Origin: Desulfuromonadales bacterium
Lineage (GTDB): Bacteria; Desulfobacterota; Desulfuromonadia; Desulfuromonadales; BM103
Assembly: GCA_030614505.1 (NCBI GenBank)
Contig: JAUWTX010000100.1
Span: 1 to 7,186 of the forward strand
DNA: 7,186 nt
Direction of reading: 5' to 3'
This document shows, one piece after another, positions 1 through 5,758 of this stretch; the first letter of the stretch is position 1; each line of letters begins with the position of its first letter. Made by a program: the position numbers and the translations under genes. The notes under the pieces are model-generated. The model made no database searches. It saw only the letters and a program-made list of their open reading frames with translations, and was not told where the DNA came from.

Positions 1-127
1 TGATGGCCGGGTCATTGAGAAGGAGTTAGAGGCGGAAAATCGCGAGGCTCTTAAAGAGAGTCTTGAAGAGCAGGGTTTATTTGTCTTTAAGATTCGAAAG
101 TCCTCGCTACAGTTTTTCTCAAAATGA
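1..127 (+). CDS. gspF: GspF/PilC-family platform protein, N-terminal segment (5' partial, ended by in-frame TGA)
   Basis: Reading from base 2, the frame gives 41 residues beginning DGRVIEKELEAENREAL and continuing through EEQGLFVFKIRK to FFSK, then TGA at 125-127. This matches the usual start of the GspF/PilC family: a 'G-(K/R)-V-x-G-x-(L/I)-x-A' strand followed by a helix and an 'L-(R/x)-x-Q-G-L-x-(P/V)' strand that precede the first T2SF domain. The true start lies left of the window, probably about 10 codons upstream. In the family this segment is cytoplasmic. The frame resumes directly after the TGA with GspF sequence, so this is most likely the front of the same gene as the ORF at 167-1174 and not an independent gene. 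Either the gene is broken, the TGA is read through, the protein is made as two pieces, or the base is wrong. Family assignment is fairly secure given the context; the state of the gene is not. Confidence 0.72.
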   Translation, partial: DGRVIEKELEAENREALKESLEEQGLFVFKIRKSSLQFFSK

Positions 128-165
128 GTAGGTGGTGGCGGCTTAAGCGGTCGTCGCTTCCTTAC
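128..165 (+). other. Possible RNA hairpin directly after the gspF in-frame TGA
   Basis: The 38 bases after the TGA can fold into one imperfect stem: the 5' arm is about 128-142, the loop is 143-149 (TTAAGCG), and the 3' arm is about 150-165. I count roughly 14 pairs, with one bulged T, one T-T mismatch and about five G-T wobbles. Its position just downstream of a TGA resembles where bacterial SECIS elements sit. However, the apical loop has no G in its first two positions, which bacterial SECIS consensus descriptions normally require. Folding was done by eye, and a G-rich arm facing a C/T-rich arm can pair by chance. It could also be nothing more than coding sequence for the Gly-rich linker. 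Confidence 0.2.
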
Positions 166-166
166 C

Positions 167-1174
167 TTGAATCAGGAGATGCAGGTCCTGATTCGTTCCG
201 GTCTGCCGATTCTACAGGTTCTTGATACGCTGGTTGATCGCATGGAGGCGGGGGGGCTCCTCAATACCCTGCAAGACATACGCGCTGATGTGAAGGGTGG
301 CAGTTCTCTTTCTGACGCTTTCGGTCGGTTTCCGAAGATGTTCCCGCAGCTTTATGTAGCCTCGTTGCGCGCTGGAGAACAGTCGGGGGATTTACCGATC
401 ACTCTTGCCCGCTATATCGAATATCAGAAACGTGTCGAAGCGATTAAGGCAAAGGTTCGCAGCGCAACCTTCTATCCAGCACTTTTGGCTGTGGCTGTTG
501 CGGTAGTGCTCGGTTTCCTTATGTTGTACGTGATCCCGACTTTTACCCAGGTGTATGCTGATGCCAACATGCAATTACCTTTACTTACTCGTATGGTGAT
601 AGCTCTGGCCGACGGTTTGGTAGCGTGGTTGCCGGTCTGGGTGCCAACGTTGCTGGTTGGCCTGTTTTTATTGCGAATATACGCACGTACAGATGGTGGC
701 GCTTTCATGGTTGATCGTGTCAAACTGCGCTTGCCTTTTTTCGGCGTGTTGCTGAATGAATACGCGCTTTCGACCTTCTGCCGGACTTTTTCAATAACGC
801 TGGCCAGTGGTATTCCGGTTGTGCAGGCAATGCAGATGTCGAGGGGGACTCTGAATAACCGGGTCCAGGAAAAGCGGCTTGCCGATGCGGTTAAACGTAT
901 CGAGGAGGGCGCCAGGATCTCCGAGGCCCTCGAGCAGACCGGTGATTTCCCGATTATCGCTCTGCGTATGATCGGTGTCGGCGAGAGCAGTGGTTCACTG
1001 ATTGATATGCTGACCGATGTCTCGGACTATTATGAAGATGAAGTTGAACGTCGTCTTGATCGTTTGACCACAATGGTCGAGCCGTTGATGATGATGACTA
1101 TGGGTCTGTTGATCGCTGGTATTGTTGTCGCCATGTATATTCCGATTTTTCAGATGGCGGGAACGGTAGGATAG
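167..1174 (+). CDS. gspF: Type II secretion / type IV pilus inner-membrane platform protein GspF (PilC family), main body
   Basis: This inner-membrane platform protein contacts the assembly ATPase and supports growth of the pilus or pseudopilus. The 335 residues from TTG contain two T2SF domains. Domain 1 (about 2-105) has the family signature LYVASLRAGEQSGDL at 62-76. Domain 2 (about 197-305) has the matching signature ALRMIGVGESSGSL at 265-278. Hydrophobic segments at about 104-127, 148-172 and 306-327 give the usual three membrane helices, ending in MYIPIFQM. The TTG start is only the first start-like codon after the TGA and has no Shine-Dalgarno sequence. ATG at 179 is in frame, but its AGGAG abuts it. 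The frame is open back to 128 (VGGGGLSGRRFLTLNQEM), so the natural protein probably includes the segment at 1-124, for a total near 400 residues, the normal family length. The stop lies 4 bases before gspE. Function is sure as a family; the start is doubtful. Confidence 0.88.
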   Translation: MNQEMQVLIRSGLPILQVLDTLVDRMEAGGLLNTLQDIRADVKGGSSLSDAFGRFPKMFPQLYVASLRAGEQSGDLPITLARYIEYQKRVEAIKAKVRSATFYPALLAVAVAVVLGFLMLYVIPTFTQVYADANMQLPLLTRMVIALADGLVAWLPVWVPTLLVGLFLLRIYARTDGGAFMVDRVKLRLPFFGVLLNEYALSTFCRTFSITLASGIPVVQAMQMSRGTLNNRVQEKRLADAVKRIEEGARISEALEQTGDFPIIALRMIGVGESSGSLIDMLTDVSDYYEDEVERRLDRLTTMVEPLMMMTMGLLIAGIVVAMYIPIFQMAGTVG

Positions 1175-1178
1175 ATGT

Positions 1179-2912
1179 ATGTCTTTTGAACATCGCAAAA
1201 TTGGTGAGATTCTAACCGAGATAGGGGCACTTGCACCCGCTGAGGTGCGTCTTGTTCTGGATCAGCAAGGTCAGTCAGGAAAACGTTTCGGGGAAACAGC
1301 CGTATCTCGTGGTCTGCTTGCCGAAGAACTGGTCGCCCAGGCACTGGCGCAGCAGTTCGGTCTGGAATATGTCGATCTTGATAGTGTTGTGCTCGATCCT
1401 GAACTGGATGAGAGCCTGCCAGCCGAATTGCCGATTCGATACAATTTTATTCCGTTGCAGAAAACCGAAGATGGCCTTGTAATAGCGGTCTCCGATCCGA
1501 CTAATGTCGCCGAACTGGACGATCTTGAAATGCAGCTCGATATGCCACTGGTTTGCCGGGTGGCCGCCAAGGGGAAGCTTACCGCTCTACTTGAACGGTT
1601 GCAAGGGTCGAAACAGGTTCTCCAGGAAGTCTCTGAAGATTTCAAACTACAACTGGTCAAGGAGACTGACCAAGGTGAAGAAGTCCTGTCTATCGAAAAA
1701 CTGACAGATGACAGCAGCCCGATTATTCGCCTTATCGATTCGACCCTTTTCGATGCTCTCAATAAACGCGCCAGTGATATCCACATTGAAAGTAACCAGG
1801 ACGGGGTGCAGATCAAGTATCGTGTCGACGGCGTTCTGTTTCGTGCTACAGAGCCTCTGGATGGGCGTTTCCAGGGACCGATCATTTCGCGTATCAAGGT
1901 CATGAGCGAACTCGACATCTCCGAACGGCGCATCCCGCAGGATGGCCGCTTTAAAGTGCGCATGGGCGATAAATCTATCGACTTTCGTGTCTCCATAATG
2001 CCGAGCATCCACGGTGAAGATGCTGTTATCCGTATTCTTGACAAAGAAAGCATCGCCAAGGATCTGCACGGTCTGACTCTTGACGTGCTTGGCATCGAGG
2101 GGCGCGAACTGACACGTTTCCGGCGCATGATCCGAGAGCCATACGGCATGGTGCTGGTTACCGGCCCGACCGGCAGCGGTAAAACGACCACGCTCTATGC
2201 GGCATTGTCTGAGATCTATAACGAGCAGGAAAAAATAATCACTATTGAAGACCCGGTCGAATATCAGCTCAAGGGTGTGGTTCAGGTTCCGGTCAATGAG
2301 AAGAAGGGGTTGACCTTTGCACGCGGTCTGCGTTCTATCCTGCGACATGACCCGGACAAGATCATGGTTGGCGAGATACGCGACCCTGAGACGGCTCAGA
2401 TTGCTGTTCAGTCGGCTTTGACCGGACACCTGGTTTTTACCACGGTGCACGCCAATAATGTTTTTGATGTGCTGGGGCGTTTCCTGCACATGGGAATCGA
2501 TGCTTACAATTTTGTCTCCTGCCTGAACTGTGTAGCTGCTCAGCGTCTGGTGCGCAAGATATGCGTGCACTGCAAACGGCCTGTGACTTACGACCGCCAG
2601 GCTTTTGAGGAATCCGGGCTCGACTACGAACAGATCAAAGATCACACTCTCTATGAAGGAGCAGGTTGCCGTGAATGCAATGGCCAGGGTTATCATGGTC
2701 GTACGGCGATTCTGGAACTTCTTGATCTGGACGACGACTTGCGTGACATGATAATCAACAAGGTACCGGTCAGCCGGCTCAAGGAAGCAGCACGTGCAGC
2801 TGGGACTGTTTATCTGCGCGAGGCAGCTGTAGAGAAGATGCTTAACGGGGTGACGACGCTTGAGGAAATCAACCGGGTCACCTTTGCTGACAAGACCGGG
2901 GGTGGGGCATGA
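1179..2912 (+). CDS. gspE: Assembly ATPase GspE/PilB/MshE family
   Basis: This cytoplasmic hexameric ATPase powers pilus or pseudopilus assembly. Its 577 residues hold a MshEN/GSPII_E N-terminal domain (about 1-150: KIGEILTEIGALAP, then a second half ending near residue 145), a linker, then the N2 and ATPase domains. Visible motifs are RASDIHIE at 197-204, Walker A GPTGSGKT at 329-336 (Lys335), the Asp box ITIEDPVEY at 354-362, Walker B around IMVGEIRD at 395-402 (Glu399), and the His box TGHLVFTTVHANN at 415-427. A zinc-binding tetracysteine follows (CVHC 462-465 and CREC 497-500), typical of assembly ATPases of the GspE/PilB type and absent from PilT retraction ATPases. All catalytic elements look intact. 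ATG 1179 follows the gspF stop by 4 bases with TAGGAT just upstream; the end overlaps the next gene by ATGA. The MshEN domain suggests possible cyclic-di-GMP binding, but I did not verify the ligand residues. Confidence 0.96.
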   Translation: MSFEHRKIGEILTEIGALAPAEVRLVLDQQGQSGKRFGETAVSRGLLAEELVAQALAQQFGLEYVDLDSVVLDPELDESLPAELPIRYNFIPLQKTEDGLVIAVSDPTNVAELDDLEMQLDMPLVCRVAAKGKLTALLERLQGSKQVLQEVSEDFKLQLVKETDQGEEVLSIEKLTDDSSPIIRLIDSTLFDALNKRASDIHIESNQDGVQIKYRVDGVLFRATEPLDGRFQGPIISRIKVMSELDISERRIPQDGRFKVRMGDKSIDFRVSIMPSIHGEDAVIRILDKESIAKDLHGLTLDVLGIEGRELTRFRRMIREPYGMVLVTGPTGSGKTTTLYAALSEIYNEQEKIITIEDPVEYQLKGVVQVPVNEKKGLTFARGLRSILRHDPDKIMVGEIRDPETAQIAVQSALTGHLVFTTVHANNVFDVLGRFLHMGIDAYNFVSCLNCVAAQRLVRKICVHCKRPVTYDRQAFEESGLDYEQIKDHTLYEGAGCRECNGQGYHGRTAILELLDLDDDLRDMIINKVPVSRLKEAARAAGTVYLREAAVEKMLNGVTTLEEINRVTFADKTGGGA

Positions 2913-3817
2913 GCAGGTTTTTTGTCGGTGTCGACATCCAGCCTGGCGGGCTTTACCTGGCAGCGTTGCAGCGTAATCGGCCGCAAACGAGGCTGGTCGG
3001 TTTGCGCTTTGAAAGCCTGGAAGGATTCATGGATGTTTCCAGCCGTCAGCCGAACATTCGTGATACTCGACGCTTCATCGAGGGTTTGCGACGTGGAGTC
3101 GATGCTCTGGCAGGGCAGGAGGAGCGCATCGCATTAAGTCTTCCGGATCGTGCCGGTCGTATTTATTTGACGGAAGTGGATGCACCATTCAAAACGCACA
3201 GTGAAGGTGTCGATATCCTCAAATGGCAGCTCAAATCAAGTCTTCCTGCGCCTCCGGCCCAAGTCAAACTAGACTACCAGGTGATTGATAAACGTGACGA
3301 TGGTCATCAACGCTGTATCGTTGCTGCCATTGCCCAACCGGTTCTCGAACAGTATGAGGACCTGGTCAATGAGGCCGGTTGTCATGCGGTCCAGATCGAT
3401 TTTCATTCGTTGAATCTCTATAATTACTACCGGCCGCGTCTCGATCTCGGTGAAGAATTTATCCTGGTCGGGTTGGAACGCGGTTTTTTGAGCCTCCAGT
3501 ATGTGCTTGGCAGCAGTCTTTGTTATCAACGTGTCAAAGGCTACAAGGCCGGCCCGGAACGGGCTTTTCAAGAAATCAATCGTACCCTTGTCAAAGCCTA
3601 CGAGACCTTCCCGGCGATGAAGCGGTGCTCTGTCTTTGCCCATGTTGATTCGGACATGGATGGTGATATCGATAAGCTTTTGTCTGCCGCTTTTGAGCGT
3701 GAGGTCAAATGTCTTGATCCGGCCCTGAAACGCTTTAGCGGCGCAGGGAAAACAGGTGGATTGCAACCTGTCGGTTCCGTAGTTGCCGCCCTGGGTGCGG
3801 CAGAACGTATGATGTAA
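2909..3817 (+). CDS. PilM-like (GspL cytoplasmic domain-like) actin-fold assembly protein
   Basis: A 302-residue soluble protein with no signal peptide or membrane helix. It has the outline of the PilM/GspL actin-like fold: an N-terminal strand pair FFVGVDIQPGGLYLAAL (residues 4-20), a central AVQIDFHSLNLYNYY at the place of the PilM 'vDxxsfAl' helix, then EFILVGLERGFLSLQYV where PilM has the second phosphate strand, and a closing VGSVVAALGAAERM. In type IV pili PilM sits in the cytoplasm, binds the N-terminal tail of PilN and links it to the ATPase; in type II secretion the GspL cytoplasmic domain does this. The next gene is a PilN with such a tail, which supports the assignment. The protein is shorter than many PilMs (about 350), and the nucleotide-contact strands look altered: DIQ for DIG at 9-11, and VGLERG around 187-192 where an Asp is usual. 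ATP binding is therefore uncertain. It starts inside the gspE stop (ATGA), implying translational coupling. Confidence 0.82.
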   Translation: MSRFFVGVDIQPGGLYLAALQRNRPQTRLVGLRFESLEGFMDVSSRQPNIRDTRRFIEGLRRGVDALAGQEERIALSLPDRAGRIYLTEVDAPFKTHSEGVDILKWQLKSSLPAPPAQVKLDYQVIDKRDDGHQRCIVAAIAQPVLEQYEDLVNEAGCHAVQIDFHSLNLYNYYRPRLDLGEEFILVGLERGFLSLQYVLGSSLCYQRVKGYKAGPERAFQEINRTLVKAYETFPAMKRCSVFAHVDSDMDGDIDKLLSAAFEREVKCLDPALKRFSGAGKTGGLQPVGSVVAALGAAERMM

Positions 3818-3822
3818 AGCCA

Positions 3823-4377
3823 ATGGAAATTAAACTTAATCTAGCCAGCAAACCTTATCTGAACCGCCAGACTGTCCGCCTCTGGCTGTTGTTCGCCTGC
3901 ACTTTAATGGTGCTGCTGCTGGCATTTAACTTTTTTTACGCTTATCAAAACTACCGGCAACTAGATTTGCTCGAAAGCCGTTTCCAGGAAATGGAGGGGC
4001 AGGTTTATGGTGTACCGGGAGCCCCGGTTGGGTACACACCGGAAAAGTACGCCGCTGTCAGAAGTGAAATTGCTCTGGAAAATGAAATTGTTGCAGCAGA
4101 TCAGTTTCGCTGGACAGTTTTGCTGAGCAGGTTCGAGGAACTAATCCCTGCTGATGTCAGTATCCGTACTATACAGCCTAATTTTAAAGAGCATTCTGTG
4201 CAGCTTACCGGTATTGCTCGTGATGTTTCGGCGATGACGCGATTCGTCGATAACCTCCTGACCTCAGAAGACCTCAACCAGACCTACCTTCAACGACACG
4301 GCGAGGTTGAATCTAACCGGGTTGGCAGAAGTCAGTCTTATGTCAGTTTCTCTCTGGTGATAAGGGAGGCCTTCTGA
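3823..4377 (+). CDS. pilN: PilN-like inner-membrane assembly protein (fimbrial assembly family)
   Basis: A 184-residue bitopic inner-membrane protein. The cytoplasmic tail carries the PilN signature KLNLASKPYLNR (4-15), the segment that docks on PilM. One membrane helix spans about 20-41. A short coiled-coil-like stretch (about 43-60) and a Gly/Pro patch (GVPGAPVGYTP, 63-73) follow. The periplasmic ferredoxin-like domain (about 95-183) includes WTVLLSRFEELIPADVSIR and a later strand-helix VQLTGIARDVSAMTRFVDNL, as in the Fimbrial assembly (PilN/GspL C-terminal) family. It is expected to pair with the PilO-like protein from the next gene to form the periplasmic scaffold. The gene starts 5 bases after the pilM-like stop with no clear Shine-Dalgarno sequence, so translation probably depends on ribosomes arriving from upstream. 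The stop TGA shares one base with the pilO ATG. Length is normal for the family. Confidence 0.87.
   Translation: MEIKLNLASKPYLNRQTVRLWLLFACTLMVLLLAFNFFYAYQNYRQLDLLESRFQEMEGQVYGVPGAPVGYTPEKYAAVRSEIALENEIVAADQFRWTVLLSRFEELIPADVSIRTIQPNFKEHSVQLTGIARDVSAMTRFVDNLLTSEDLNQTYLQRHGEVESNRVGRSQSYVSFSLVIREAF
4363..4369 (+). promoter_or_regulatory. Ribosome binding site of the pilO-like gene
   Basis: AGGGAGG lies 7 bases before ATG 4377 and inside the last codons of pilN. It is one of the strongest Shine-Dalgarno sequences in the window and fixes the start of the pilO-like gene at the TGATG junction. Confidence 0.7.
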
Positions 4378-4949
4378 TGCGTCTGAAAGAAATGCTCGAA
4401 CAACTCTGGAGGTCTCATCGAGGTTTGTTGCTTCTGCTCGGTGTTCTTCTGGTTTTAAATCTGCTGCTTTTTACTGCACTTGAAAAGATGGTTGTGCCCA
4501 GGGTTGCAGAGCAAGAAAGCCTGTTCCTGCAACAACAGGCCGAAATTCGGAAAGTTCTGCACAATAAACGCGGGAAGACAAGAACTCCGGAACAGCTTTA
4601 CGTGCTGGCCAGTCAGGATATCTCCAGGTTTCAACAAGCTGTACCGGAATACCAGGAATTCACCGGTCTGATCGAGGAGTTACTGGTTCTTTCCAACCGG
4701 GCACGTTTGGATATAAATCAGATCAGCTATTCTTCCTCTGAGTTGAAAGAGAGCCCTCTGTTGAAATTCAGCTTGAATTTCAATGTTGCGGGAGACTACA
4801 CGCAAATTAAAAAGTTTATCCACTCCCTGGAACAATCAGTTCGCCTGATAACGATCCAGCAAATAAGTCTGCAGGGTACGGATGATGATGGTGTCAACCT
4901 GCGTTTGAGCCTGGAAACATTTTTCCGGCCGGGGAGTCGTGAGTTATGA
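4377..4949 (+). CDS. pilO: PilO-like (GspM-like) inner-membrane assembly protein
   Basis: A 190-residue bitopic protein with a short cytoplasmic start (MRLKEMLEQLWRSHR), a strongly hydrophobic helix at about 16-36, a coiled-coil stretch at about 43-66 rich in Glu/Gln/Leu, and a periplasmic ferredoxin-like domain from about 85 on. The core of that domain shows the PilO pattern: LDINQISY (111-118), LLKFSLNFNVAGDYTQIKKF (128-147), then LEQSVRLITIQQISLQG and a final strand LRLSLETFFRP. PilO proteins pair with PilN through these domains and hold the linker to the secretin; GspM has the same fold and role in type II secretion. Position directly after the pilN-like gene supports this. The start is set by a strong Shine-Dalgarno sequence and overlaps the pilN stop by one base. 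The TGA stop overlaps the next ATG (ATGA at 4946-4949). Size is typical. Sequence alone does not decide between the names PilO and GspM. Confidence 0.84.
   Translation: MRLKEMLEQLWRSHRGLLLLLGVLLVLNLLLFTALEKMVVPRVAEQESLFLQQQAEIRKVLHNKRGKTRTPEQLYVLASQDISRFQQAVPEYQEFTGLIEELLVLSNRARLDINQISYSSSELKESPLLKFSLNFNVAGDYTQIKKFIHSLEQSVRLITIQQISLQGTDDDGVNLRLSLETFFRPGSREL
4931..4936 (+). promoter_or_regulatory. Ribosome binding site of the gspC/pilP-like gene
   Basis: GGGGAG lies 9 bases before ATG 4946, within the end of the pilO-like gene. It supports the ATG that overlaps the pilO stop as the true start, as does the Met-Asn-Arg-Lys-Arg start followed at once by a membrane helix. Confidence 0.5.
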
Positions 4950-5758
4950 ATCGCAAACGCGTCATACTTGCGGCACTGCTTGGGGTGTTGGCGGTCTGCC
5001 TTGTTTACGCATATTTTGCAACCCCTCGACTCGAGAAAGCTCCGCCAAGGATCGCAAAGCAGCGAGCTCACTCCGGTAGCAAGGTGACAGGAGAGCTGAA
5101 GTCCATAGGTGGACTGGAACGTATCAACTTTGATTTTATGACGGTTGAACCCCAGGAGTTTTCTGGTGCGAATCGTGATATCTTCCGTTTCGGCGGGCGG
5201 CGTCCGGTGAAGAGGGCTCCCAAGGTTACAGCGCCGGCTCTGGTTGCTCCACCGGTTGTAGTGTCAAAGCCTGTACAACCCGTTGCCGTAGATGTGATAG
5301 AGAAGGCTTTGTCGCAATTCACTTTCCTCGGTTTTCTGGAAAAGGCTGGTGAAAAGACCGTATTCCTCTCTAGTGGTGGTAACCTTTTTCTGGTTAAACG
5401 TGGTGAGAGCTTCGGTGCCGATCAGGAATTTCTGGTTGCTGATATCGACGAGAACCTTCTGAAAGTTCGTCATGTCGGTCGAGAGGGGCTAGTTGAGATT
5501 CAGCTGATCGAACAGCAGAAGTTGAGTGCGTCAGTCAGTGCTCCTGCTCATATAGAACCGGCTGCGAAGGTGTCAAACCAACCGAGAACACGAATTCTTA
5601 CGCCGAAAAGAAGAGTATTGCGACCCGCAGCACCACAGGAAAGTGAAGAACCCTTTCCGAAAATAATTGAAGAGTATGACCCCGAAGAAGAGCAGGAACA
5701 GAAGTCACCTGCCGAAGGGGATGATTTAGAGGGAGAAGTCAATGGCACGAATCAATAA
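4946..5758 (+). CDS. GspC/PilP-like inner-membrane-anchored linker to the secretin
   Basis: A 270-residue protein with a positively charged start (MNRKR), one membrane anchor at about 6-24 and the rest in the periplasm. NRDIFRFGG (77-84) resembles the 'RDPF' motif that precedes the conserved domain in PilP/GspC relatives. A Pro/Val-rich flexible linker (about 88-113) leads to a compact beta domain (about 122-187) with FTFLGFLEKAGEKTVFLSS, a Gly turn, LFLVKRGES, then repeated short strands. This has the pattern of the GspC homology region / PilP beta-sandwich, which in known systems binds the secretin N0 domain. After residue 190 there is no PDZ domain or coiled coil as in GspC; instead there is a low-complexity tail, basic at about 212-227 and strongly acidic at about 232-266. 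The position between pilO and the secretin fits PilP. It overlaps the secretin start by 17 bases. The role is inferred from fold pattern and order; no exact family name is claimed. Confidence 0.76.
   Translation: MNRKRVILAALLGVLAVCLVYAYFATPRLEKAPPRIAKQRAHSGSKVTGELKSIGGLERINFDFMTVEPQEFSGANRDIFRFGGRRPVKRAPKVTAPALVAPPVVVSKPVQPVAVDVIEKALSQFTFLGFLEKAGEKTVFLSSGGNLFLVKRGESFGADQEFLVADIDENLLKVRHVGREGLVEIQLIEQQKLSASVSAPAHIEPAAKVSNQPRTRILTPKRRVLRPAAPQESEEPFPKIIEEYDPEEEQEQKSPAEGDDLEGEVNGTNQ
5728..5735 (+). promoter_or_regulatory. Ribosome binding site of the secretin gene
   Basis: AGAGGGAG lies 6 bases before ATG 5742, inside the end of the gspC/pilP-like gene. It supports a start that overlaps that gene by 17 bases and places the signal peptide correctly. 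Confidence 0.6.

Noticed and set aside
125..127. General reassignment of TGA as a sense codon in this organism
   Set aside because: gspE, pilN and pilO all end at TGA exactly where the next gene starts, so TGA is a normal stop here.
124..225. Small ORF starting at the ATG that overlaps the gspF TGA (ATGA at 124-127)
   Set aside because: It looks like a stop-restart junction, but the new frame gives only about 33 codons with no GspF similarity and stops at 223-225, while the GspF frame continues underneath it. No independent support.
250..256. G7 runs at 250-256 in gspF and 5807-5813 at the secretin lipobox as phase-variation tracts
   Set aside because: Runs of seven are short for slippage-based switching, both frames are intact across them, and the Gly-Gly codons at the lipobox explain the second run.
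1271..2696. Long reverse-strand open frames (306 and 349 residues) opposite gspE
   Set aside because: They lie entirely antisense to a well-supported ATPase gene, overlap each other, and their translations show composition bias (Ser/Arg-rich or His/Asp/Gln-rich) without recognisable domains. They are codon-bias shadows.
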